Shown: positions 8,565 through 17,884, counted from the first letter of the stretch. The stretch is DNA of 64,000 nt from Streptomyces mirabilis (GCF_039503195.1 NZ_JBCJKP010000001.1:186001-250000); one strand, 5' to 3'. The notes: generated by a model from the sequence alone, not told the origin. Made by a program: numbers and translations.

Positions 8565-9338
8565 TCAGTTCAAGGGGACCACTCCTTTCCCGGCGAGGGC
8601 CTCGGCGAGGCGGTGCGAGTCGCCGGTGGTGGTCACGAGGTGAGCGTGGTGCATGAGGCGGTCAGTGCTCGCGCCCGCGAGAGTCTTCGGCATGATCGTG
8701 TCGAAGCCCGAAGGGTGGATATTGCTGCTCACCGCGATGGACCGGCGTTCGTAGGCCGCGTCGATGATCCGGTAGAACGCCTCGGCGGCGTCCTCCCCGA
8801 CGGGCAGCAGGCCAATGTCATCGATGACGATCAAATCGGCCCGGCAGATCCGGGCGACGGTCCGTGCGGTGGACCCGTCGACCTTCGACTTGCCGATCGC
8901 GGCGCTGAGTGTCTCCAGGGTGAACCAGGACACTCGCAGGTCGCTTTCGATCGCGGCCTGGGCCAGGCCCTCGGTGAAGTGGCTCTTGCCCGTCCCCGAC
9001 GGGCCAGCGATCACCAAGTTCTCGGCGCGGCCGATCCATTCCAGGGTGGTCAGGGAGTTCTGGGTGGGTTCGGGGATGGTGGAGTCCTCGGCCCGCCAGG
9101 AGCCCAGGGTTTTGCCGGTGGGGAAGTTCGCCGAGTGCCGGCGGAGACGCCGGGTGGCGGCGTCGCGGCCGGTGGCCTCCTCAGCGATCAGCAGTCGCAG
9201 GACCTCGGCGGGGTCCCAGCGTTGCGCGCGGGCGGTGGCCAGCACGTCGGGAGCGGCTTTGCGCATATAGGGCAGGCGCATCCGGCGCATCAGCCTGTCC
9301 AACTCCTCGGGCAGGGCCGGGGCCTGGGGAAACGTCAC
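8565..9338 (-). CDS. istB: IS21 helper ATPase IstB
   Basis: 257 residues, normal for IstB. AAA+ ATPase with Walker A at GPSGTGKSH, Walker B at LIVIDDIGLLP, and a C-terminal GASTDRLMHHAHLV region with the arginine expected for the sensor. The N-terminal LPEELDRLMRRMRLPYMRKA domain binds the transposase. IstB directs IstA to target DNA. GTG start chosen because GAAGGA lies 10 bases upstream and upstream homology stops there. The gene looks intact although its istA partner is frameshifted. Confidence 0.9.
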   Translation of the reverse strand: MTFPQAPALPEELDRLMRRMRLPYMRKAAPDVLATARAQRWDPAEVLRLLIAEEATGRDAATRRLRRHSANFPTGKTLGSWRAEDSTIPEPTQNSLTTLEWIGRAENLVIAGPSGTGKSHFTEGLAQAAIESDLRVSWFTLETLSAAIGKSKVDGSTARTVARICRADLIVIDDIGLLPVGEDAAEAFYRIIDAAYERRSIAVSSNIHPSGFDTIMPKTLAGASTDRLMHHAHLVTTTGDSHRLAEALAGKGVVPLN

Positions 9339-9387
9339 AGTCGTATATTCCTTCGCTGGTCGAGGTAACCGCCGATAGGCTCGGCGG

Positions 9388-9678
9388 GTGATCAATATGG
9401 CGGTGCGTGGTGACAGCGGGGACGTCGTGGCTCGCGCCAAGGCCGGTGTGGTGTGGACCGCTGACTTCGCGGATCTGGACCCGGCGGACTTCCCGATGCT
9501 CTTCGCCCTGACCCCGTATGGGGATGCGGTGTTCAACCAGCGGCAAATGCCGCTGCTGCTGGCGGAACTCGACCGGCTTCCGGCCGCCTGCGGTGGTGAA
9601 TGGGTCGCTCAGGCCCGCGAGTTGTGCCAGGTCGTCGAGCGTGGGCTGCACCTGTATCTGTGGTTCATCGGCGACTGA
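9388..9678 (+). CDS. Small hypothetical protein carried inside the IS21 element
   Basis: 96 residues beginning MINMAVRGDSGD (GTG-initiated) with a conserved-looking core: VVWTADFADLDPADFPML, then TPYGDAVFNQRQMPLLLAEL and a C-terminal amphipathic helix. No signal peptide, no membrane segment, acidic overall. I recognise the pattern from uncharacterised Streptomyces proteins but no function. It lies on the strand opposite to istA and istB, between them, where IS21 elements normally have the two genes overlapping. TAGGCT ends six bases before the GTG, so transcription is likely leaderless and independent of the transposase genes. Confidence 0.6.
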   Translation: MINMAVRGDSGDVVARAKAGVVWTADFADLDPADFPMLFALTPYGDAVFNQRQMPLLLAELDRLPAACGGEWVAQARELCQVVERGLHLYLWFIGD

Positions 9679-9717
9679 CCCCGCTCGGCTGGGCTTCAAC
9701 TTTCTTGGGGCCGTTGC

Positions 9718-11214
9718 CTACTGGCCCAAGGCCTGCCAGCCGATGGTTCCGTTCTGGACGGAGTGGGACTCGTCCGCGCGGACGATCTCGCCGGCGGGCT
9801 TACTGTCGGCGATGTGTCCCAGGATCGAGAGCAGGTCGCTGTCGGCGAAGCGCCCGGCCGTGGCCGCCAGACCGAGGGCCTGGTCGACTTTGTCGTTGCC
9901 CAGGACGGTGGAGCTCGACCGCGCGGGCCATCTTGGCGCGGATGCGGGTGGCGCCGGCGGGTCCGGCCTCCTTGAGCCAGCGCCCGGCCCCGGGACCGAT
10001 GCCCACGAACGCGATCTCCGCCTCCGAGCAGGGCTGCAGCCTCGGCTGGTGGATGCTGCGGCCGTCCGGGTGGTCGGGGTAGTGCGCGTCGATGATCTGC
10101 GGAACACCCGGAGTGGAAAGCTGGTGGCGCCAAATCTCGAGCAGGTCACCGGAGTTGGTGCGGGCGGTGATGGAGAGTTCCTCACCGACCACCCGGCACC
10201 ACACTCTCACTCCGGTATACCCCGGCGGGGTCGAGTAGCGCACCGAGTTGAAGCTGATGGTGCGGTCCGAGCCGACCAGCCGTTCTTCGCCCAGTGCGAG
10301 CGCGAACGGCTCGATGGGCAGGACATGCAGCGTGGTGCGTTCGACGTCCAGACGGCTCGCGGGTATCTGCCCGGTCGCCCGGTGACGGCGCGAGTTCACC
10401 GCATCACACCAGGTCAGGCAGGCATCCGCGAGCTCGGCGAAGGTATCGTAGGCGGCCAGCAGGTTTGTGCTGGTGGGCACAGGTCGGCCTTCACGATACG
10501 GACCGTGGCCTCCGCACCGCCCTTCGACTCGGGGTCGTAGGGCACGCAACTGACCACCTGGCAGCCGTAATGACGGCCCGCGGCGACCATCTGCGGATGA
10601 CGTACCGGGATCCCGGCGATGTGCTCGACGGTGACCGTCTTCGCGTTGTCGGTCAACACATACGTCGGCGCCCCGCCGATCCGCCTGAGCGTGGTGTCCA
10701 GGCAGGCCACCAACGTGCCCAACGTGCAGTCCCAGACCGGGATCACCACCCGAAACCGCGACCAGGACAGCCACGCGCAGAACAGCCAGGTCCGACGCCC
10801 CGCGATGCGCGGCCCCTCACCCCAGTCGAACTGCAGCCACCGGCCCGGCTCGGGAATCCACGGCCGGTACGTCCGGCGCTTGCCCGCCTTCCACGCGGTC
10901 TTCGCCGTATTCACCGCCCGTCTCGTCGAGCGTTCGCTGCCTCGGTAGCCCATCTTCACGAGCTTCTCGTGGACCACATCGGCGCGGATCGTCGCCTTCG
11001 ACTGCTCGACCCACTCCTCGACCTTTTCCAGGAACGCGTCGATCATCTTCGGCCGCGGCTCTCGCTCATAGGGATTGCGCCCGCCGTTGCGGGCCTCGAC
11101 ATACCGCTTGACCGTCTTCGGATCGTGCCCCGTCAAGTTCGCCGCCGACCAGACCGTCCCGGTCAGGTCGTACGCCTCAAGGATTTCCATAATCTCCGTG
11201 TCAGACTTCGTCAC
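9718..11214 (-). pseudogene. istA: IS21 transposase IstA, two frameshifts
   Basis: Three frames together give a full IstA: N-terminal helix-turn-helix (SDTEIMEILEAYDL, then HDPKTVKRYVEAR), the DDE core with WLQFDWGEGPR, YVLTDNAKT and the late ESKGGAE catalytic glutamate, and a C-terminal half ending IGWQALGQ. The first break, near 10481, is explained by loss of one G: restoring it gives KADLVPTSTNLLAAY. The second, near 9915, lies between KMARAVEL and STVLGNDKVDQAL. The GTG start has AGAGGTCC just upstream. Either sequencing error or real decay could be responsible; two separate breaks favour decay. Confidence 0.8.
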
Positions 11215-11388
11215 AGGACCTCTCCGGCCGTAGCTGATGCGCGCAAACACCAGCAAACGGGCGGAGGGGCCCCTCCAGTTAAAGAAGTGATCAGGAACAC
11301 CACTGGTCAGACGGCCATGCACCTGGATTTCCGGTGGCCATCAGCCTGGACTCGGCTGGCCGCACACCTGGACTTTGCCACGGCCGCC

Positions 11389-11496
11389 GTCACGCGCGAC
11401 GAAGCACGCTGACTTCTCACCTCGGGCGTGCGTGCCTGCACCCACTGCAAGCCCGACGCCCAGGTGTGCGACCAGCGCCCGGGCGATTACTGGTGA
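11389..11496 (+). pseudogene. DUF6233-like C-terminal scrap
   Basis: Reads AVTRDEAR, stop, LLTSGVRACTHCKPDAQV then CDQRPGDYW and stop. The ACTHCKPDAQ ending resembles small Streptomyces DUF6233-type proteins. The internal stop and missing front part show it is a remnant just outside the IS21 right end. Confidence 0.3.
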
Positions 11497-11857
11497 TCCC
11501 GGCTATCCGTAGCTGCGGAGTTGGGCCGCCGGGCGGTCGATCTCGGGACGCCTTCGTTCACTCGTGCACGGGGGTCACCGGCCGGCGGTGTAGGTGCAGG
11601 GGCAGCCAGTCCGCCAGTCGGCGGCGGCGAGGACACCGATCTGCCATTCCAGCTTCTGGCTGCCGGTCGAAACTGGCGCGTGCGATCTTCAGAAGACGAA
11701 GGTTTCTTGAAGGTCCGAGCGCGGTCAAATGGTGGCCGACACGCGTGCGTCGTACTGGGCCACGGTCTCGTCTCGGGACCGAGAACCACCGTGTGACGTG
11801 CTGCAGCAGTGGGGAGGCGGTGCGCCCTCCCAACCGCAGATGGGGTTCAGGGTCGGC
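11497..11857. other. Gap without a supported gene
   Basis: Open frames exist on both strands but none has a recognisable family, a good ribosome site or sensible composition. It separates the IS21 element from the PadR promoter. Confidence 0.5.
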
Positions 11858-11887
11858 TTGACGTTCCTATTAGATAACCGCTATCTA
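11858..11887 (+). promoter_or_regulatory. PadR-operon promoter with overlapping operator
   Basis: TTGACG (minus 35) is followed 18 bases later by TATCTA (minus 10). The minus-10 is also the right arm of a perfect palindrome TAGATA-ACCGC-TATCTA. A repressor on this site would sit on the RNA polymerase contacts, which fits autoregulation by the PadR protein encoded directly downstream. Confidence 0.65.
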
Positions 11888-11914
11888 TAGTGCGTCGCAG
11901 AGGAGGGCGGTCTG

Positions 11915-12457
11915 TTGCAGGACGTGGTGCTGGCGCTGCTGGTCAAGGAGCCGTCGCACGGGTACGACCTGCGCATGCGGTTGGCGGCGGCGCTCGGACC
12001 GCTGGGCGAGACGCTGAACGCGGGTCAGGTCTACGTCACGCTCACCCGGCTGGAGAAGGCGGGGCTGGTCGTCCTGGAGCGTGAGGATGCGCCGGTGCGC
12101 GGCCCGCGGCGCAAGGTGTACGCGCCGACCGCGGCCGGGCAGGAACGGGTGGCCGCGTGGATGGCTGAGAGCGCCGGGCCCAGAGCGGACGTGGCGGAGT
12201 TCCACCTGAAGCTGGTGGCCGCCGCCGAGTCGGGTCTGGCCGATCCGCTCGTGCTCGTGGACACGCGACGGCGGGAGCTGATGCGCAACCTCGCCGAGGC
12301 CCAGCACGTCGTCCTCGCTCACGACACGAACTCGGAGGCCGGACTGCTCCTGGAGGGCATCGCGCTCCGGTTGCAGGCCGATCTGCGCTGGCTGGAGGCG
12401 TGTGAGCGGACCTGGTCCGCCCGCGCCCCGCATGGGAGAGGCGGAAGGATCGGATGA
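11915..12457 (+). CDS. PadR-family transcriptional regulator
   Basis: 180 residues. The N-terminal PadR winged helix is clear: VLALLVKEPSHGYDLRMRL, then GQVYVTLTRLEKAGLV and the wing RKVYAPTAAGQ. The C-terminal helical domain for dimerisation follows from about residue 95. TTG start with GAGGAGGG eight bases upstream. The gene overlaps the next one by four bases (ATGA), so it is co-transcribed with an ABC exporter, the usual target of PadR repressors in actinobacteria. Confidence 0.9.
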   Translation: MQDVVLALLVKEPSHGYDLRMRLAAALGPLGETLNAGQVYVTLTRLEKAGLVVLEREDAPVRGPRRKVYAPTAAGQERVAAWMAESAGPRADVAEFHLKLVAAAESGLADPLVLVDTRRRELMRNLAEAQHVVLAHDTNSEAGLLLEGIALRLQADLRWLEACERTWSARAPHGRGGRIG

Positions 12458-13296
12458 CGAGGGACGTGCCGCGGGTCAGGGGCCGGTCACGGCGGAGGAG
12501 TACGGACGACAGCCCGGGCGCCGGACTGGTCGGCCGCCACCCCGGTGCTGCGGACGGGCCGCTACTGCGGGCGGTCGGCCTGTCGCGGGTGTACGGGGAG
12601 GATGAGAGCCTGGTACGGGCCGTCGACAGGGTCGACCTCGACGTGCCGGCCGGGCAGACGCTCGCGGTGACCGGGCCCAGCGGCTGCGGCAAGTCGACGT
12701 TGCTGCAGCTCCTCGGCGGTCTTGACCGGCCCAGCGACGGCGAGGTGTGGCTCGGCGGGCAGCGCATCGACCACCTCGGCGAGCGGGCGCTGGCCAGGCT
12801 GCGGCGCCGGGTCGTCGGCTTCGTCTTCCAGGATTTTCACCTGATGGACGAGCTGACCGCGGCGGAGAACGTCGAGCTGCCCGTGCTGCTCACCGGCGCC
12901 TCACCGCGCACCGCCCGCCACTGTGCCGCCGGGCTCCTGGACCGGGTCGGGCTCGCCGACCGGGCCCGGCATCTGCCCTCGGAACTCTCCGGCGGGCAGC
13001 GGCAGCGGGTCGCCATCGCCCGTGCCCTGGTCAACGAGCCACTCGTTGTCCTCGCGGACGAACCCACCGGAAACCTCGACAGCGCCGCGACGCACGACGT
13101 CCTCCGCCTCTTCGGCGAACTGCGCGCCGTCGGCCAGACCCTCGTCGTGGTCACCCATGACGAGCGCGTCGCCGCCACCGCGGACCGTGTCGTCTCCCTG
13201 CGCGACGGGGCGTTGGCCGACGACACCCGCCTGGACAGCGGCGGCGACCACGGCGACACTACACGGCTCGGTGCGCTGCTGAGCTGGGAGGAGTGA
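12454..13296 (+). CDS. ABC transporter ATP-binding protein (MacB/LolD type)
   Basis: 280 residues. Walker A at TGPSGCGKSTLL, Q-loop in VFQDFHLMDELTA, signature LSGGQRQRVAIARAL, Walker B LVVLADEPTGNLDS and H-loop VVTHDERVA. The first 35 residues are an uncharged-to-basic leader not found in most relatives; an internal start is possible. It powers the FtsX-like permease encoded next, with which it overlaps by four bases. Such pairs act in extrusion of peptides, antibiotics or lipoproteins from the membrane rather than in uptake. Confidence 0.92.
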   Translation: MTRDVPRVRGRSRRRSTDDSPGAGLVGRHPGAADGPLLRAVGLSRVYGEDESLVRAVDRVDLDVPAGQTLAVTGPSGCGKSTLLQLLGGLDRPSDGEVWLGGQRIDHLGERALARLRRRVVGFVFQDFHLMDELTAAENVELPVLLTGASPRTARHCAAGLLDRVGLADRARHLPSELSGGQRQRVAIARALVNEPLVVLADEPTGNLDSAATHDVLRLFGELRAVGQTLVVVTHDERVAATADRVVSLRDGALADDTRLDSGGDHGDTTRLGALLSWEE

Positions 13297-15071
13297 CCGT
13301 GGGACGCCTGCTGCTGATATGGCGCCTGATCGCGCGCGACTTGCGCCGCCGTCCCGGCGAGGCCGTCATGTTCCTGATCGCCGTCACCGCCGCCACCGCC
13401 GCCCTGGCCCTCGGTCTGGCGATCGACAGCACCGTGGCCACCGCCTACGCGAAGACCCGCGCGGCCACCGCCGGCCCCGACGTGATGGTCTCGACGACGG
13501 ACCCGGACCCTTCCGGCATCGCTGCGCGCCTCGCCCATGCACCCGGCGTGACCGCGCTCGGTGGCCCGTTCTTCGCGTTCGACACCACCATCCGGGCGAA
13601 CGGCCGTTCCGCGCACTCCGCGGTCGAGGGGCGCGGCGGCTCACGGTCCGCCGTGGACCGACCGCTGGTGACCGCCGGCAGCTGGGTGCGCCCCGGCGGT
13701 GCGGTGATCGAGCGCGGCTTTGCGCAGTCACTCGGCATGCATGTCGGTGACAGCATCACCGTCGGCGGGCGCGGCTACCCGGTCGTCGGGACCGCGGTCA
13801 GCGCGGCCACCTCGGTGTATCCCTGGGGCGACCCAGCGCAGGTCGGGCCGTCCGATGCCGGCGGCATGGTCTGGCTCACCACCGCCGACGCCCACGCGGC
13901 GGCGGGCGATGCGCCCGTGGTCCACCTGATCCACCTGAAGCTGTCCGACCCTGCCGCGACCGAAGCCTTCGGCAGATCCGCGGCCGTCCAGGCCAGCGGG
14001 GCGGACGGCCAGCTCAGCTACCACTACTGGCAGGACGTCCTCCACACGGACATGGCCATGATCCGGTTCACCCGGCCCACTCTGGTCATCGGCGGCTGGC
14101 TGCTCGCCGTCGCCGCGATCGTCACCCTCGCCGCACTCACCGCCCTACGCGCCGCCCGCGACCGGCGGCGTGCCGGACTGCTCAAGGCCGTCGGCGCGGG
14201 CCCCGGCACCGTCACCGCCGTACTGCTGACGCAGTACCTGCTGCTGACCGTCCTGGCCACCGCGCTCGGACTGGCCGCCGGGACGGTGGCCGCACCCGAA
14301 CTGGCCGATCCCAGTGCTGGGCTGCTCAACACCGTCAGTGCCCCGGGCACCGACAGCGTCGTCGGCACGGTCTTCCTCGCCGTCGTGGTCGCCCTCGCCG
14401 GTACGCTCGGCCCCGTCCTGCGCGCCGCCCGTGCCAGCACCGTCCACGCCCTGGCCGACCCGGCGCACCTGCTCACGCACCGCCCGCGGCTGAACGCCAT
14501 GACGGCCTACCTGCCCACGTCGCTGCTGCTCGGCGTACGGCTGCTCGCCCGTCGGCCCGGCCGCGCCGCCCTGGCCTCCGCCAGCACGGCCGCCACCACC
14601 ATCATGGTCACCGCGGTGCTCACCTGGCACACCGAGTTGAACGCGGCCCCCGACTTTGTGCGGTTCGGCCCCATCGAAGTGCGGACCGACCAGACCGGCC
14701 AGGTGCTGCTCGCCGTCACGCTCGCGCTAGGTGCGCTGTCCACGCTCAACACCGTGCTTCTCGGCTGGAGCACCGCCGTGCAGGCCCGGCGCGCCCTGAC
14801 CATCACGCGTGCCCTCGGCGCCACTCCCGGCCAGGCCGTCTCAGCGCTCTGCGTCGCACAACTGCTGTCCGCCGTGCCCGGATTGGCGGCGGGTATCCCG
14901 GCCGGGCTCTGCCTGTACTGGCTGTTCGGCGACACGGTCACGCCCCCAGCGTCGTGGCTGCTCACCACCGCACTCGTCATCCTGACGGCAGTCGGAGCGC
15001 TGACCGCCCTGCCGGCGTGGGCTCACACCCGCCATCCCGCCGGGCGCGCCCTCAACACCGAACCCGTCTGA
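13293..15071 (+). CDS. FtsX/MacB-like ABC transporter permease
   Basis: 592 residues with two repeats of the FtsX core. An N-terminal membrane helix (about 21-43) precedes a large extracytoplasmic domain (about 45-250), then three helices (264-290, 310-335, 352-375). A second set is at about 410-435, 465-490, 515-540 and 555-580. The GTG start overlaps the ATPase stop, so the complex is translated as a unit. The PadR protein upstream is likely its repressor. Substrate cannot be read from sequence. Confidence 0.88.
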   Translation: MTVGRLLLIWRLIARDLRRRPGEAVMFLIAVTAATAALALGLAIDSTVATAYAKTRAATAGPDVMVSTTDPDPSGIAARLAHAPGVTALGGPFFAFDTTIRANGRSAHSAVEGRGGSRSAVDRPLVTAGSWVRPGGAVIERGFAQSLGMHVGDSITVGGRGYPVVGTAVSAATSVYPWGDPAQVGPSDAGGMVWLTTADAHAAAGDAPVVHLIHLKLSDPAATEAFGRSAAVQASGADGQLSYHYWQDVLHTDMAMIRFTRPTLVIGGWLLAVAAIVTLAALTALRAARDRRRAGLLKAVGAGPGTVTAVLLTQYLLLTVLATALGLAAGTVAAPELADPSAGLLNTVSAPGTDSVVGTVFLAVVVALAGTLGPVLRAARASTVHALADPAHLLTHRPRLNAMTAYLPTSLLLGVRLLARRPGRAALASASTAATTIMVTAVLTWHTELNAAPDFVRFGPIEVRTDQTGQVLLAVTLALGALSTLNTVLLGWSTAVQARRALTITRALGATPGQAVSALCVAQLLSAVPGLAAGIPAGLCLYWLFGDTVTPPASWLLTTALVILTAVGALTALPAWAHTRHPAGRALNTEPV

Positions 15072-15191
15072 CGGATCCGTTCACAGGGGCCGCCGACCGG
15101 GTGTGCGACCGTCAGTGCTCATCCTCATCGTCAAACCGCCCTGCCCCAAGCTCGAAGAACGCATCTGCCTGGAACGGCCCGACGTCGCCAC

Positions 15192-17234
15192 ATGCGCTCT
15201 GATCTGGTTCTTCCTCGACCATTCAGCGCCTCACCCAGAGCGGCCCGCTCCCCGACGACACCAACGGGCATCACCGTCGACACGGCCGCAGGCTGGACGG
15301 GTGGACTGGCCCGTCTCCGTCGCCCTCGCACAGTCCGTACCGGAACTGCCCACCAGCACGGACTGGAGCTACTAGGTGAAACTCGACGGCCACAGAATGA
15401 TCATGTGGCGGACCAACGCCGGAGTCCGACTGCAGGCCCACGCCGGCCACCACCTCCCAGCGGGGACCGTCCTGCCCGACCAGCAGACCGCGCCCCCGCG
15501 GCGGACACGGCGGCCGACAACGCCGAGGCGGCGGCTGGCCGGGCCCGTTCTGAGGCGGACGCCGCCACGCAGGCCGCGGCCGACGCCGCAGCCACCCGCG
15601 CGGAAGCAGCCGCGAAGCGGGCCCGCTCCGACGCGGACGCCGCGCAGGCGGCCAAGCTCAAGGCGGACGCGGCGGTACGGACGGCCACCAGCGCCGCCGC
15701 GGACGCGATCAAGGCGTCCCAGGACGCCGCCGCCGAGGCCAACGCCGCCAAGAACCTCGCCGATCAGGCCAAGGGCGACGCCAAGGAGACGTACACCCAC
15801 GCGGCGAACGCCGCCAAGTACGCCGCCGACGCCCGCACCTACTCCAAGGACGCCCTGGGCTACGCGGCCGACGCCGCCAAGGCAGCGGCGGCGGCGCAGG
15901 CGTCATTGGCCCGCACCATCGAGTACGACCGGCAGGCCGCCGCCGACGCTGCAGCCGCCGACAAGGCGGCCGGCAACGCCGAGGGTTACGCCAAGGACGC
16001 CCGCGACTCCGCCGACGCAGCCGCACTCGATGCCGAAGCCGCCCGCGCCGCCGCCGACCGGGCCGAACAGGACGCCAAGGACGCCGACAAGTACGCCAAG
16101 GAAGCCCAGGACACCGCTGACCGCACCGAACGGGAGGAAGCCAACAAGGAGGCATCCCAAGGGGCTGGTACGGGCATTCCCGGTGTGTTCGCCGTCCCGG
16201 ACGAGTCCACCATCGAGATCGTCAGCAGCAAGCAGATCGGCACCTGCCCGGGGATGCCGGAAGCGGCCTTCCAAGGCTGCAACGCGAAGTACGACCTGGT
16301 CGTCACCTACGAGGCCGATTTCTACCTGTGCACCGACGACCAGGCCCAGGCCACGGCCGACGGGTGCCCGAAGACGGCGTGGCAGTTCCTCCAGCGGGCG
16401 ACGCTGAAGAACATCAAGATCGACGACTGGACGCACAAATTCTCCGGCAAGGACATCGTCCGCGCCGGATGGCAGAGCCTCTTCGGTGATGTGCCCGGGG
16501 CGATCCTGTTCTCCTTCTCCGCCGAAGACCTGATGGACTGCTGGCACGGCAGCAAGACCGCCTGCGCCTGGAGCATCGCCACGTACGTTCCGATCGAAGG
16601 CCTGCTCGCCCCGATCTCACGCGCTGTCAAGGCGCTCGACGCCGCCGCCAGGACAGGCATCGACTTCGAAGACGCCTTCAAGGCACTACGCAGCCTGGAA
16701 GGTCTGTCGCCGCTGGCAAAGGAAGGAATCGGCGCTAGGGTCCTCCGACAGCTGTACGAGACGTGCACGAAGCGCGGCAAGGCAGCATTCGCACTCTCTG
16801 CAGGCGGCGCGTGCGCGAAGATTATCCCGTACGCCAGTACGGACTTGGCCGTTGTTGCCTACAAGTTCCGGATAGGCAGCGGACTCAGGTACAAGTTCGG
16901 ACGGAACGTCGCGGTTGCATGGGTTCCAGGATGGGCTAAGAAAACCGGCGCGAAGGATGACTTTGTCGCCTTTGCGAATATCCCCCTGGGGCTTAATTCC
17001 GAGAAATTGATCGTAAAAAAGCTGGAAGAAAAGGGATTCAACAAGAACCAGATCAAGGAACTCTACAGCGAACGCAGCCCTTGCGATGCCAGGTGCTCCC
17101 CTCTCATGGAAGGCATCCCGGTAACCTACTCAACTCCAGACGGACCTGGATCAGCCCAAATGATCAAGTACATGCTCGACACGTTCGAGCGTGGAAAGTT
17201 TGCACGCTCCACACAGCAAAATCTGTCTGAGTGA
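15192..17234 (+). CDS. Polymorphic toxin with Ala-rich coiled coil and C-terminal deaminase-like domain
   Basis: Real homology starts about residue 99 (near 15490): about 220 residues of Ala/Asp/Lys repeats of the ALF/coiled-coil toxin-stalk type (KYAADARTYSKDALGYAADA). A cysteine-containing pretoxin region (about 330-540) follows, then a toxin domain of roughly 130 residues. The toxin has NVAVAWVPGW, a GLNSEKLIVKKLEEKG helix and LYSERSPCDARCSPLM, the Cys-pair helix of nucleic-acid deaminase toxins. The catalytic H-x-E position appears as N-S-E here. The first 98 residues look out of frame and there is no signal peptide, so the N-terminus is probably truncated. A terminator and a candidate immunity gene follow. 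Confidence 0.65.
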   Translation: MRSDLVLPRPFSASPRAARSPTTPTGITVDTAAGWTGGLARLRRPRTVRTGTAHQHGLELLGETRRPQNDHVADQRRSPTAGPRRPPPPSGDRPARPADRAPAADTAADNAEAAAGRARSEADAATQAAADAAATRAEAAAKRARSDADAAQAAKLKADAAVRTATSAAADAIKASQDAAAEANAAKNLADQAKGDAKETYTHAANAAKYAADARTYSKDALGYAADAAKAAAAAQASLARTIEYDRQAAADAAAADKAAGNAEGYAKDARDSADAAALDAEAARAAADRAEQDAKDADKYAKEAQDTADRTEREEANKEASQGAGTGIPGVFAVPDESTIEIVSSKQIGTCPGMPEAAFQGCNAKYDLVVTYEADFYLCTDDQAQATADGCPKTAWQFLQRATLKNIKIDDWTHKFSGKDIVRAGWQSLFGDVPGAILFSFSAEDLMDCWHGSKTACAWSIATYVPIEGLLAPISRAVKALDAAARTGIDFEDAFKALRSLEGLSPLAKEGIGARVLRQLYETCTKRGKAAFALSAGGACAKIIPYASTDLAVVAYKFRIGSGLRYKFGRNVAVAWVPGWAKKTGAKDDFVAFANIPLGLNSEKLIVKKLEEKGFNKNQIKELYSERSPCDARCSPLMEGIPVTYSTPDGPGSAQMIKYMLDTFERGKFARSTQQNLSE

Positions 17235-17240
17235 CGCACG

Positions 17241-17280
17241 AAGGGGGGCGTCGGAGAGCTGAACTTTTGGCGCCCCCTTT
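17241..17280 (+). terminator. Rho-independent-type terminator after toxin gene
   Basis: Arms AAGGGGGGCG and CGCCCCCTTT surround a 20-base loop, and the second arm runs straight into TTT. It begins seven bases after the toxin stop codon. Confidence 0.7.
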
Positions 17281-17395
17281 ATGCGTACGGAAACGCATCG
17301 CTGTCGGCCAGAGAAGTAAGTTTCTGGCCAACCGGAGGAACTGCGGCTTCCAACATCCGTATCATCAGAGATGACCTCACTCCAGGAGATACCCA

Positions 17396-17848
17396 GTGAC
17401 GTATATAGACCCCGAGAGTCGAGCCAATACTAAGGCGCACGGTCACCCGTACGCTTCGGAGGAAATCATCGCCGATGGGTACGACCTGGCAGGCCGGGTC
17501 TGCCGAGAACTCCACCGCGCCGGTCTTCCCGCTTATGTCGAGCGTCCGGGAGTACCGAAACAGCCCGGCGTCTGGGTGGAAGTCGACAGCCAGGGTGAGT
17601 ACGCCGGAGGCCTCTACGTCCGCTGGAACGCCCCAGAACTTGGAGAGGCCGGTATGCGGGCAGTGGCAGAACGGCAGGACCCGGCGGCGCCGGAGTGGAA
17701 GCGCTACGCCGAGGTCGTTCTACTCATGCAGACGGCATTGATCGGGATCCTGCGGCTGGCCGGCTTCTCCGTCGTGCGGGCCGAGGAGGTCGACGACGTC
17801 GCCGAGGGTGATGTGTACGTTCACGCCGATACGCCCTCGCCTTCGTGA
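17396..17848 (+). CDS. Probable immunity protein for the deaminase toxin
   Basis: 150 residues, acidic, with no signal peptide or membrane segment. The core VWVEVDSQGEYAGGLYVRW looks like paired beta strands, flanked by helices (EEIIADGYDLAGRVCRELHR and the AEVVLLMQTALIGILRLAGF stretch). GTG start with AGGAG seven bases upstream. I do not recognise a named immunity family. The role is inferred from size, charge and place as the first gene after the toxin on the same strand; a terminator lies between, which would let it be expressed separately. Confidence 0.55.
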   Translation: MTYIDPESRANTKAHGHPYASEEIIADGYDLAGRVCRELHRAGLPAYVERPGVPKQPGVWVEVDSQGEYAGGLYVRWNAPELGEAGMRAVAERQDPAAPEWKRYAEVVLLMQTALIGILRLAGFSVVRAEEVDDVAEGDVYVHADTPSPS

Positions 17849-17884
17849 GCACCCTCATGCTCCAGGACATGCTCGCCGCCCCCC

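Larger units (their letters stand above)
8480..11376 (-). mobile_element. IS21-family insertion sequence with a passenger gene
   Basis: Related, partly matching inverted repeats bound the element: the left side reads CCAGGTG then GTCCAGGCTGGTGGCCA, and the right side on the opposite strand reads CCAGGTG then GTCCAGGCTGATGGCCA. Both continue to GGTGTTCC further in, giving the multiple terminal repeats usual for IS21. Inside are istB, an opposite-strand gene of 96 codons, and istA with two frameshifts. The exact outer bases and a target duplication could not be fixed by eye. The element is probably unable to move by itself. Confidence 0.75.

Noticed and set aside
15480..16150. Dense short repeats that might suggest a repeat array
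   Set aside because: They encode the Ala-rich coiled coil in frame; there are no equal-length spacers, so it is not a CRISPR array.
15376..16407. Pro/Arg/Thr-rich ORF overlapping the toxin stalk
   Set aside because: Out-of-frame reading of the Ala/Asp/Lys repeats; composition is typical of a shadow.
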